Assembly: GCA_026398575.1 (NCBI GenBank)
Contig: JAPLSP010000072.1
Span: 1 to 5,416 of the forward strand
Direction of reading: 5' to 3'
Source: Candidatus Sumerlaeota bacterium
Lineage (GTDB): Bacteria > Sumerlaeota > Sumerlaeia > JADFCT01
Length of the DNA stretch: 5,416 nt
A program made the position numbers and the translations under genes. Below are positions 1 through 5,416 of the stretch, one piece after another (the first letter of the stretch is position 1; every line of letters begins with the position of its first letter). Under the pieces are notes generated by a model, which worked only from the letters and a program-made list of their open reading frames with translations, was not told where the DNA came from and searched no databases.

Positions 1-1510
1 TGCCCGATACGCTGCCCGGCCATTTGATGCCGTCAATCTTGGCGCCCAAAACCTTCATGTCTTCGGCCAGGCGCTTCTCGATGCTTTCGGATAGCTCCTT
101 GACCTTGGCATTGGCGGCTTCGAAGCGCTTGGCCATTGCCAGGTATTCGCGGACCAGATTCTGATGCTGAATGCGGAAGAAATCATGCCCTGACGCCAGG
201 TTGCCGAGCTGACTTTCGGCGCGCTTGGCCAGGTCGGCGGCCATGGCGCTCCGCGTCTTTGCCACGTTCTCGACGCCTTTTTTTATCTCCTCATAAACAT
301 AGCCCGGGCGTTGGTTGCCTTCAAAGCCCATGGCGTCTGCTTTTTTATCAATCGCGTCGCGGGTTTCGCCATATTTGGCGGCGAACTTCGCGAGGGTTTC
401 TTTGACGGTAGCTTGCTCCTGCTTTTCAAAACCTTCGATGAGGGCAATCAGTTCCTCGACCGGCTTCATGTCATTGAAGTAAATAACGACGCCGGGCGCC
501 TTGTTGAAAATCTTTTCGCGCAGGCTGGTAAACACGGCCGTCAAGGCATCGGCGTCCTTCTGAATTTCCCCTTTGTTCGCCGCCGCCCCTGCCGCCAGCT
601 CCTTGACCTCTCCCTGCGCCTTTGCCAAGCGCGCCGCCTGCTCGTCAATGCGCTTCTGCGCGGCGTCAAAATCCGGATGGCTGGTCACGCCGCGCTGGGA
701 GGCTTCCTGCTTGGCGGTATCGAGCGCCGGCTGCAGCTCGCCGCCGATCTCTTTCGCCCGTTTGAGTTTCTCCTCCATCTTGGACGCGTCTTCCTTGCGT
801 TCGCGATACGTCTCGACCCAGCGATAGCAATCGTCGAGAGAGCGGAATTTGTTTTCCAGTTCGCGCAGCGCCTGTTGCGCGGGCGCGGGAAGCCGCCCCG
901 AACCGCCCGCTTTCGGCGCTTCCGCGGCGGCGGGCTTGGCCGCATCCGGCTTGGCTGCAATTTCCGGCTTCGGCTTGGCTTCCGGCTTGTCCGGCGCGGC
1001 GGGCGCGGCGGGCGCCTCTTTGTCTTTTACGGTTCCGGCTTTCAAGTCAATCGTCTTGCCCGTGCGGCGTTCCATATCTTGTTTCAGGCGGTCGGCCTTT
1101 GAGTCCAGGGTTTTGAGTTTCGCGTGTTCGGGCGCCGCTTTCCGCAATTGCTCGATATCCTTTGCCGCTTTGAGCAGCGTCTCGACGGCTTCGTCTTTCT
1201 TGCCATTGAACATGAGCTTCTGCGCCTCAGACAGTTGCTTGTCGGCGCTCGAAGCCAGCTCGTCGGGATTTGAGGCGCCCGTTGCGTCCTTGCTCGCATC
1301 TTTCGCAGGATTGGCCATAGCTTTGATCGCCTCGCCGCTTTTTTGCGTTGCCTCTTTCGCGCGCTTGAGACCATCGCCCAATTGAGCGGACAACGGCGCC
1401 AGCGCCCCAGCGGTCATGGCAATGGCAATGACCATTCGCAGACCGACACAATTGCTGAAGGGTTTGAGGATGGATGAATCAAGCCGCAGGTAGGAGCTAA
1501 AAAAGCGCAT
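1..1510 (-). CDS. Exported Ala/Lys/Glu-rich coiled-coil-like protein of unknown function (3' end beyond the window)
   Basis: I do not recognise a named family. Reading the reverse complement from the ATG at 1508-1510 gives 503 codons without a stop, down to the left edge, so the C-terminus is missing. The start is set by a perfect AAGGAGGT site 7 nt upstream. The N-terminus has a long polar segment (residues 1-25) and then a hydrophobic stretch (about 26-42, MVIAIAMTAGALAPLSA), suggesting Sec export with cleavage near residue 42. A second possible start is Met26 (codon at 1433-1435), which would give a shorter, conventional signal peptide. The mature part is strongly helical. Residues 85-150 are rich in Ala, Lys, Glu and Leu, resembling TPR or coiled-coil helices. 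A Pro/Ala/Lys linker spans about 164-210. Heptad-like charged helices follow at 212-335 and 405-490. A short less charged patch (338-346, APGVVIYFN) breaks the pattern. A periplasmic or envelope structural role is inferred only from composition. The gene appears to have its own promoter. Confidence 0.82.
   Translation of the reverse strand, partial: MRFFSSYLRLDSSILKPFSNCVGLRMVIAIAMTAGALAPLSAQLGDGLKRAKEATQKSGEAIKAMANPAKDASKDATGASNPDELASSADKQLSEAQKLMFNGKKDEAVETLLKAAKDIEQLRKAAPEHAKLKTLDSKADRLKQDMERRTGKTIDLKAGTVKDKEAPAAPAAPDKPEAKPKPEIAAKPDAAKPAAAEAPKAGGSGRLPAPAQQALRELENKFRSLDDCYRWVETYRERKEDASKMEEKLKRAKEIGGELQPALDTAKQEASQRGVTSHPDFDAAQKRIDEQAARLAKAQGEVKELAAGAAANKGEIQKDADALTAVFTSLREKIFNKAPGVVIYFNDMKPVEELIALIEGFEKQEQATVKETLAKFAAKYGETRDAIDKKADAMGFEGNQRPGYVYEEIKKGVENVAKTRSAMAADLAKRAESQLGNLASGHDFFRIQHQNLVREYLAMAKRFEAANAKVKELSESIEKRLAEDMKVLGAKIDGIKWPGSVSG
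993..1015. repeat. Short 9-bp tandem repeat inside the Pro/Ala linker
   Basis: The unit GGCGCGGCG occurs about 2.6 times in perfect tandem. On the coding (minus) strand it encodes Ala-Pro-Ala steps at the start of the Pro/Ala/Lys linker. Because the unit is a multiple of three, slippage here would lengthen or shorten the linker without breaking the frame. Imperfect Lys-Pro-Glu-Ala-Lys-Pro copies adjoin it (about 965-990). Confidence 0.6.
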
Positions 1511-1517
1511 GGGGCAT

Positions 1518-1525
1518 ACCTCCTT
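1518..1525 (-). promoter_or_regulatory. Perfect Shine-Dalgarno site that decides the start of the exported coiled-coil protein
   Basis: The minus strand reads AAGGAGGT, a full match to the 16S anti-SD core. It is followed by ATGCCCC and then the ATG at 1508-1510, a 7-nt spacing. Another ATG (1515-1517) lies directly against the site but is out of frame and opens only a six-codon frame (MPHALF, then TAG). The ATG at 1510 is therefore the working start. Confidence 0.85.
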
Positions 1526-1565
1526 GAACTGGTGGGGGATTTATACTTTCTTCACTATTCTGGAG

Positions 1566-1596
1566 ATAATATTGGCTTTTTCTCGTAGCGCGTCAA
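1566..1596 (-). promoter_or_regulatory. Candidate sigma-70 promoter for the exported coiled-coil protein
   Basis: On the minus strand TTGACG (1596-1591, 5 of 6 matches to the -35 box) is followed after 17 nt by AATATT (1573-1568), or after 19 nt by TATTAT (1571-1566, 5 of 6 matches to the -10 box). The surrounding DNA is AT-rich compared with the rest of the window. Transcription would begin around 1558-1562, giving a leader of about 50 nt. No GG-N10-GC sigma-54 element was seen here, so control by the neighbouring activator is not supported at this site. The call is by eye. Confidence 0.5.
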
Positions 1597-1647
1597 CCGC
1601 GAAATGACGATAGGGATGAGGTTTAATGGGGGCTGTTCTTGCGCTTG

Positions 1648-1750
1648 GGAGCCTGTCGGAGAACCGCGTGTCGCCGCCATGAAAACACCCAAAAACCGGC
1701 GCTTTTCATGGCGAAGGCGCCTTGGAAATCCGAGTTCTCCGACAGGCTCC
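1648..1750. repeat. 103-bp nested inverted-repeat element (REP/MITE-like or transcript-end hairpin)
   Basis: The arms 1648-1664 (GGAGCCTGTCGGAGAAC) and 1734-1750 are perfect 17-bp inverted copies separated by 69 bp. A second, nested inverted repeat lies inside: 1675-1685 (CGCCATGAAAA) pairs perfectly with 1703-1713. It can be extended by pairing 1672-1675 with 1716-1719 around a 3-nt bulge. There is no coding frame of note inside and no clear target-site duplication at the ends (CTTGG to the left, CTGG to the right when the arms are trimmed). The element begins 3 bp after the stop codon of the GH16 gene. It may be a repeated extragenic palindrome, a transposase-less mobile element, or an RNA structure ending or stabilising the upstream mRNA. 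It lacks the U-run of a classic intrinsic terminator. Confidence 0.8.
1675..1713. repeat. Inner 11-bp stem-loop of the nested inverted-repeat element
   Basis: CGCCATGAAAA at 1675-1685 pairs with TTTTCATGGCG at 1703-1713 around a 17-nt loop. In GH16-sense RNA it would fold inside the outer 17-bp stem, giving a two-tier structure. On the minus strand the left arm of the transcript ends in AAAA rather than U, so it is not a typical rho-independent terminator. Confidence 0.7.
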
Positions 1751-1753
1751 TGG

Positions 1754-2695
1754 TTATCGGGCGTCTTCCGGACGCTTGGCCGGCGTTCCGGCGTCCTTTA
1801 TTTTCTTTGCGTCATCCGAAGAATTGGCGCCGCTGCCCGCCGCGCCTGTTGCGCCTGTCGGGCCGCCTTTTTCACGGTAAACCCTTACGTAGTCCACCAG
1901 GAGTTTTTGCGGGAAGATCGAGTCGTCAATTTTTCCGCCCCAAGAGCCGCCCAGGGCCAGATTGATCATGAGATACTGCGGCTTGCGGAAGGGATTGGCG
2001 CCGCCGTCATTGGCCTCGTCTATCTTGAAGGTGTGATATTTCTTGTCGTCAAAGAAGAAATCCATGCGGTCCTGGCGCCATTCGACGGCATAGACGTGGA
2101 AATCGTCGCAGGGATCCTTGACCTGCAACTTGCCCCCGCTGGATTTGTGTTTGCCGTCCAAGCTGAAATGCACGGTGGCATGGACCCGGTTGGGATCGTG
2201 GCCGACGAATTCCATGATGTCTATTTCGCCGCATCGCGGCCAGCCGGCCGACCGGTGATTGTCGCCCACCATCCAGATCGCCGGCCAGACGCCCAGACCC
2301 TTGGGCAGCTGGGCGCGCACTTCAATCCGTCCATAAAGCCAGCTGGCCTTTTTCTCCGTGACGAGGCTGGCGGCGGTGTATTGCGCATATTCGCGATTGC
2401 GGTTCGCATCCTTTGCGTTCGGCTGATACTTGGGATTCTTGAACTGCTCCTTGCGCCCTTCGATGACCAACATGCCTTTTTCCACGCGCGCGTTTTCCTT
2501 GCGCGCCCGCGTGTAGTATTGCATCTCCTGATTGCGCACGAAGCCTTCCTCATAGTTCCACTTGGCCGGGTCGGGCAGGCCTTCGCCGTCGAACTCGTCG
2601 GACCAGACCAGTTCCCATTCGGCCGCCGGGGAAATACCCGGGAAAAGACTCATCGTCAACGCTCCGATGGTAAGCGCGCAAAGCATTCGCATCAT
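1754..2695 (-). CDS. Secreted GH16 family endo-beta-glucanase (laminarinase type)
   Basis: GH16 enzymes cut beta-1,3 or mixed beta-1,3/1,4 glucans by a retaining mechanism on a jelly-roll fold. The 313-residue product begins with a signal peptide (residues 1 to about 25, ending near SPAA), so it acts outside the cytoplasm. The family entry motif WELVWSDEFDG is at 27-37, GVWPAIWM at 135-142, and the catalytic motif GEIDIMEF at 156-163. In that motif Glu157 is the expected nucleophile, Asp159 the helper and Glu162 the acid/base. A late strand LMINLALGGSWGG (242-254) and the closing VDYVRVYRE (267-275) complete the domain. All key residues are present. After residue 276 comes an unusual 37-residue tail, first collagen-like (GPTGATGAAGSG) and then charged. 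The start at the first ATG is supported by GGAG 7 nt upstream. The gene lies 77 bp behind the Roadblock gene, possibly as the last gene of the same transcript. Substrate specificity (laminarin, lichenan, other) is not readable from sequence alone. Confidence 0.95.
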   Translation of the reverse strand: MMRMLCALTIGALTMSLFPGISPAAEWELVWSDEFDGEGLPDPAKWNYEEGFVRNQEMQYYTRARKENARVEKGMLVIEGRKEQFKNPKYQPNAKDANRNREYAQYTAASLVTEKKASWLYGRIEVRAQLPKGLGVWPAIWMVGDNHRSAGWPRCGEIDIMEFVGHDPNRVHATVHFSLDGKHKSSGGKLQVKDPCDDFHVYAVEWRQDRMDFFFDDKKYHTFKIDEANDGGANPFRKPQYLMINLALGGSWGGKIDDSIFPQKLLVDYVRVYREKGGPTGATGAAGSGANSSDDAKKIKDAGTPAKRPEDAR

Positions 2696-2772
2696 CTTTT
2701 AGCTCCGCAAGAGGGATTTCAGGCTTGATTCCGCCTGCCGATCGAGACGCCCTGCCCTTGTCATCCGATTGC
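2696..2772. other. 77-bp spacer between the Roadblock and GH16 genes
   Basis: It holds the GH16 ribosome binding site and a weak 5-bp hairpin (2720-2724 CAGGC pairing with 2733-2737 GCCTG around an 8-nt loop). I see no convincing sigma-70 promoter, no GG-N10-GC sigma-54 element and no U-run terminator. Read-through from the upstream cluster into the GH16 gene is therefore plausible but unproven. Confidence 0.45.
2703..2706 (-). promoter_or_regulatory. Ribosome binding site of the GH16 gene
   Basis: GGAG on the minus strand sits 7 nt before the first ATG (2693-2695) and 10 nt before the second (2690-2692). It slightly favours the first of the two tandem ATGs. Confidence 0.6.
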
Positions 2773-3252
2773 TCAAGCTTTCTTGAACATCTCATCGAGC
2801 TTGGTCGAGATGAATTGCACCGAGCCGAAGCGGCCAAGAACAGTGTCTTCCTTGCCGATGGCCTGGCGGATTTTCAGCGCCGCCTCCTTGGCTTTTTCCC
2901 TGACCTTGGCGGCGTCACAGTGGCCGTCATATAGCGCCAACACGAACACTGAGGCGTTGACGCGAACGAAATGGAGGTTTTCGATCTCGCGGATGTGGAA
3001 GTCCAGCGTCATTTCCGAGGTATGGATGATCATCTCATAAGCGGCGAACGTGGCGGCGGCGATGGAAGCCAGCTCTTCGCAACGCACATGCTCGATGTCG
3101 CCGTGGCGGGCGATGATGTAGCCGCTGTGGTCTATCGCCAGGGCGCAGGCGATTCCGGTTTCACGAGCCAGTTCCGCGAAAGCGGCCTCCGTCTTGAGCA
3201 CGGCGGCGGGCGTGATCCCGCAATAGGAATTGAAAGAGGTGGTGGCATTCAT
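2773..3252 (-). CDS. Roadblock/LC7 domain protein, MglB-like partner of the adjacent GTPase
   Basis: Roadblock/LC7 proteins bind small GTPases. In Myxococcus, MglB acts as the activating partner of MglA. The 159-residue product matches the usual single-domain length. The fold signature is visible: a first helix (about 17-33, ending ELARETG), the strand pair ACALAIDHSGYIIARHGD (35-52), the long helix EELASIAAATFAAYEMI (59-75), and the late strands ENLHFVRVNASVFVLALYD (91-109). A charged C-terminal helix follows (111-133) and then a tail ending in LDEMFKKA. There is no signal peptide, so it is cytoplasmic. The ATG lies 2 bp after the TAA of the GTPase gene, with GAGG about 11 nt upstream, so the two are almost certainly co-translated from one mRNA. 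The order GTPase then Roadblock is the reverse of the Myxococcus mglBA operon. The domain call is firm. The role as GAP or effector of the neighbouring GTPase is inferred from context. Confidence 0.88.
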   Translation of the reverse strand: MNATTSFNSYCGITPAAVLKTEAAFAELARETGIACALAIDHSGYIIARHGDIEHVRCEELASIAAATFAAYEMIIHTSEMTLDFHIREIENLHFVRVNASVFVLALYDGHCDAAKVREKAKEAALKIRQAIGKEDTVLGRFGSVQFISTKLDEMFKKA

Positions 3253-3254
3253 CT

Positions 3255-3893
3255 TTAGATTGGCCTCACAGCGCCGGGACTCATAGCCCGCTGACCCTGG
3301 TTGGGACTGGTCTCCTGGTTGATTTTCGCAATAATCGTCGTGCAGATCGCCTTGAAGGTTTCAATGACGCCCTTGCCTTCCGTGGCCACGGCCTCGAACC
3401 ACGGACACTGCCGCGTATTGAGCATTCGCTCGAGTTCCCGGGGTTCCAGCGCATCGGGCAGGTCGCGCTTGTTGTACTGGATCACCATCGGCGTGGAGGC
3501 CGCGTCATAGCCGTGCTCGGCCATCAGCTGGCGCATGTCTTCGAGGCTTTCGAGGTTGTCGCCGAGGCGCGCGCGATCCGAATCGGCCACAAAGACGATT
3601 CCGTCCACGCTCCCGAGGACCATCTTGCGCGTGGTGCGGTAGTATGCCTGGCCCGGAACGCCATAGATCTGGAAGCGCGTGGTCATGGCGCCGATCCGGC
3701 CCAGGTCCAGCGAGAAGTGATCGAAGAACAGCGTGCGGTCGCCGCGCGTTTCGACGCATTGCAGCCGGCTGCGGTTGGCTTCGGGGGCGCTTTGATGGAT
3801 AAAGCAAATATTCGTCGTCTTGCCGCTGAGCGACGGACCGTAGTACACGATCTTGCAGCTGACTTCACGCGTCTTGAAGTTGATAGTCGGCAT
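3255..3893 (-). CDS. MglA-family Ras-like small GTPase
   Basis: MglA-type GTPases cycle between GTP and GDP forms to set cell polarity and drive motility or other polar processes. The 212-residue product opens with MPTINFKTREVSCKIVYYGP, the typical family start. The P-loop is GPSLSGKTT (19-27), switch I GDRTLFFD (51-58) with Arg53, the G3 region GVPGQ (78-82) with Gln82, G4 NKRD (141-144), and a G5-like ATEGKGV (170-176). Arg53 and Gln82 are the pair that MglA uses for hydrolysis. Two key sites deviate: Ser21 at the Ras Gly12 position, and Gly78 where Ras has Asp and MglA has Thr. The tail after about 195 is polar and disordered-looking, without a prenylation box. The ATG at 3891-3893 is preferred over a TTG at 3936-3938 because the family motif begins right there. 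This start overlaps the end of the upstream activator gene by 29 bp, and the SD is weak (GGGA about 9 nt upstream), which suggests translational coupling. Confidence 0.93.
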   Translation of the reverse strand: MPTINFKTREVSCKIVYYGPSLSGKTTNICFIHQSAPEANRSRLQCVETRGDRTLFFDHFSLDLGRIGAMTTRFQIYGVPGQAYYRTTRKMVLGSVDGIVFVADSDRARLGDNLESLEDMRQLMAEHGYDAASTPMVIQYNKRDLPDALEPRELERMLNTRQCPWFEAVATEGKGVIETFKAICTTIIAKINQETSPNQGQRAMSPGAVRPI

Positions 3894-5416
3894 GAGAAGA
3901 GTTCCCGCCCCTTTTGCGCCGGAACCGCATGTAGTCAATTCCGTACGTCCGGACTTTGTATTGCACGATGCGCTTGGTGGCCCCGAGCAGCCGCGCCGCT
4001 TCCGCCTGATTGCCGTGGGTGTCCTTCAGCGCGTCGGTCAGCAGTTCGATTTCGTAGGCCGCCACCAGCGCCTCGAATTTGCCATGCGAATGTTTGCGCG
4101 CCTGCGGCGTTTTCATCTGCAGCGACGGCGGCAGGCAATGCGCGTGGATGGTGTCGTCCAAAGACACCAGGACCGCGCGTTCGATGCAGTTCTCCAGTTC
4201 GCGGACGTTGCCCGGCCAATGATAGCTCATCAGCATGTCAATGGCCGGCGTGTCAATACGATTGACTTTCTTTTCCAGTTCTTTCGCGTATTTTTGCACG
4301 AAGTAATCGGCCAGGAGCATGATGTCCGCGCCGCGGTCGCGCAAAGGCGGTATATGGATGGGAAAGACATTAAGGCGATAAAATAAATCCGCACGGAAGC
4401 GGCCGGCCTGCACGTCGTCCTCGAGATTGCGGTTCGTGGCGGCGACCACCCGCACATTGACCCGGATCGGCTTGGCCCCGCCGACGCGCTGGATCTCGCG
4501 ATCCTGCAATACGGTCAGCAGTTTGACTTGCGCCGCCGGCGGCAACTCTCCCACTTCATCCAGAAAAATGGTTCCGCCGTTGGCCTGTTCGAAGCGCCCG
4601 ATGTGGCGATCAACGGCGCCCGTGAACGAGCCTTTCTCATGTCCGAAGAGCTCGCTCTCGATCAGATTTTCGGGGATGGCGCCGCAGCTGACTTTGACCA
4701 GCGGACCGCTGCGGCGGGGACTGTGGCGATGAATTTCGGTCGCCACCAGGCTCTTGCCCGTGCCCGTTTCGCCGGTGATCAAAACGGACGTGCGGCTATC
4801 GGCCACCTGGAGAACCTGGCGGCTGACTTCGGCCATCGCCTCGGAATTGCCAATGAGGGGTCCGGGCGCCCGCGGGCTCATCATGATGCGCAGGCGATCG
4901 TTCTCGTCCTGAATGCGCCGCTCGCGCACCAGCGGCGCCAGCAGACGCGCCACCGCTTCGAGCAGCCGCACTTCATCGCTCAGATCGCCTTCCAGGCCAT
5001 AGTTGACCTGGTCGGCCGAAAGCGCGCCGACGACTTCTTCCTCGAGTTTGATTGGAACGCAGAGAAACGCCAGCTCGGCGCGATTCAAATGACGGCGCGT
5101 CTTCGAACGGTCCAGGAATAGCGGCGATTTATCGAGCCGGGGGATGGCGATCGGGCGGCCCGTCTCAACCACCGTGCCGGTGACGCCCTCGCCCAGCCGG
5201 TACGTCAGGCCTTCGCCCACGGCGCTCTCCAAGCCGTGACCGATATCCACATACACTTCCTTCAAGTCGCGGCGCAAAATGGAGATCATACCACGCCGCA
5301 TGCCCAAATCGCTGGAGAGAATATCGAGCACCTGCCGTAAAACCTCGCGCAGTGGCGCTGCTCCTGCCAAAATGAGCGCTATTTTGTGGAGCGCCGTCAA
5401 TTCTTCCTGAGTGAAT
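3865..5416 (-). CDS. NifA-like sigma-54-dependent transcription activator (GAF, AAA+, Fis HTH), 5' end beyond the window
   Basis: Enhancer-binding proteins of this class hydrolyse ATP to open promoters held by sigma-54 RNA polymerase. Numbering from the Leu codon at 5398-5400, a GAF sensor domain covers about 5-160. A linker helix follows, then the AAA+ domain (about 180-420): Walker A GETGTGKS (210-217), sigma-54 contact loop GSFTGA (257-262, Ser in place of the usual Ala), Walker B IFLDE (278-282), sensor I ATNRN (321-325), arginines 336 and 342 in FRADLFYRLNV, and sensor II WPGNVREL (395-402). The Fis-type HTH is at about 460-490 (GNQAEAARLLG to KVRTYGID). It has NifA/FhlA-like architecture but no nif genes nearby, so I give no symbol. 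The TTG at 5400 could be a start, but the frame stays open upstream (encoding FTQEE) through the right edge. Family proteins normally have some residues before this helix, so the true start probably lies just outside. The stop codon falls inside the GTPase gene. Confidence 0.93.
   Translation of the reverse strand, partial: FTQEELTALHKIALILAGAAPLREVLRQVLDILSSDLGMRRGMISILRRDLKEVYVDIGHGLESAVGEGLTYRLGEGVTGTVVETGRPIAIPRLDKSPLFLDRSKTRRHLNRAELAFLCVPIKLEEEVVGALSADQVNYGLEGDLSDEVRLLEAVARLLAPLVRERRIQDENDRLRIMMSPRAPGPLIGNSEAMAEVSRQVLQVADSRTSVLITGETGTGKSLVATEIHRHSPRRSGPLVKVSCGAIPENLIESELFGHEKGSFTGAVDRHIGRFEQANGGTIFLDEVGELPPAAQVKLLTVLQDREIQRVGGAKPIRVNVRVVAATNRNLEDDVQAGRFRADLFYRLNVFPIHIPPLRDRGADIMLLADYFVQKYAKELEKKVNRIDTPAIDMLMSYHWPGNVRELENCIERAVLVSLDDTIHAHCLPPSLQMKTPQARKHSHGKFEALVAAYEIELLTDALKDTHGNQAEAARLLGATKRIVQYKVRTYGIDYMRFRRKRGGNSSHADYQLQDA

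Noticed and set aside
311..1102. Plus-strand open frame of 263 codons
   Set aside because: It lies wholly antisense to the exported protein gene, which has a perfect SD, a signal peptide and coherent helical composition. The plus-strand product is Arg/Leu/Phe-rich shadow sequence with no recognisable domain.
1675..1713. Inner stem-loop as a classic rho-independent terminator
   Set aside because: In GH16-sense RNA the stem is only partly GC-rich and is followed by GCGACACG, not by a run of U.
1604..2728. Plus-strand open frame of 374 codons
   Set aside because: It is antisense to the GH16 gene, whose catalytic motif and signal peptide are unmistakable, and it runs through the palindromic element. 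It is a high-GC shadow.
2720..2737. Small hairpin in the spacer behind the Roadblock gene as a terminator
   Set aside because: Only a 5-bp stem with an 8-nt loop and no U-run. Too weak to call as a terminator.
3894..3938. TTG start at 3936-3938 for the GTPase, adding 15 residues
   Set aside because: The extra residues are Gly/Ala/Thr-rich shadow of the activator C-terminus, while the MglA family start motif begins at the ATG at 3893.
3513..4265. Plus-strand open frame of 250 codons
   Set aside because: It spans the antisense of two confidently identified genes (GTPase and activator) and shows no domain.
3865..5416. Nitrogen-fixation regulator nifA proper
   Set aside because: The architecture matches, but it is shared by many GAF-type sigma-54 activators and no nif genes or nif-type promoters are in the window.

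Overview
The window is GC-rich (near 60% by eye) and bacterial. All five genes lie on the minus strand, so they read from right to left, and both edge genes are cut. Two genes encode proteins with Sec-type signal peptides, and starts are preceded by Shine-Dalgarno sites. A sigma-54 activator sits beside a small GTPase of the MglA type. This fits a Gram-negative, probably environmental lineage (deltaproteobacteria-like, or a poorly cultured PVC/FCB-type phylum). The sequence alone does not fix the phylum, and there is no rRNA or tRNA to settle it.

Right part (2773-5416): a compact three-gene cluster. It begins with a NifA-like sigma-54 activator (GAF, AAA+, Fis-type HTH), whose reading frame stays open through the right edge. 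Its end overlaps by 29 bp the start of an MglA-family Ras-like GTPase. The GTPase is followed after 2 bp by a Roadblock/LC7 protein of MglB-like length (159 aa). MglA/MglB-type pairs are a GTPase and its co-GAP or regulatory partner, used in polarity and motility. Here the pair appears to be co-transcribed with, and translationally coupled to, a sigma-54 transcription activator. This is the most interesting part of the window.

Middle (1754-2695): a secreted GH16 family beta-glucanase (laminarinase type), 77 bp downstream of the Roadblock gene, with its own ribosome binding site and an unusual collagen-like, low-complexity C-terminal tail. Three bases after its stop codon lies a 103-bp nested inverted-repeat element (1648-1750) with perfect 17-bp arms and an inner 11-bp stem. 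It looks like a REP/MITE-type repeat or a large transcript-end hairpin.

Left part (1-1510): a long open frame that runs off the left edge without a stop. It encodes at least 503 residues of an exported, Ala/Lys/Glu-rich, helical (coiled-coil-like) protein with a Pro/Ala/Lys linker. It starts behind a perfect AAGGAGGT site and a plausible sigma-70 promoter. The long plus-strand open frames opposite this gene and opposite the other genes are antisense shadows.

No stretch longer than about 245 bases lacks a gene. No tRNA, rRNA, CRISPR array or transposase gene was seen.
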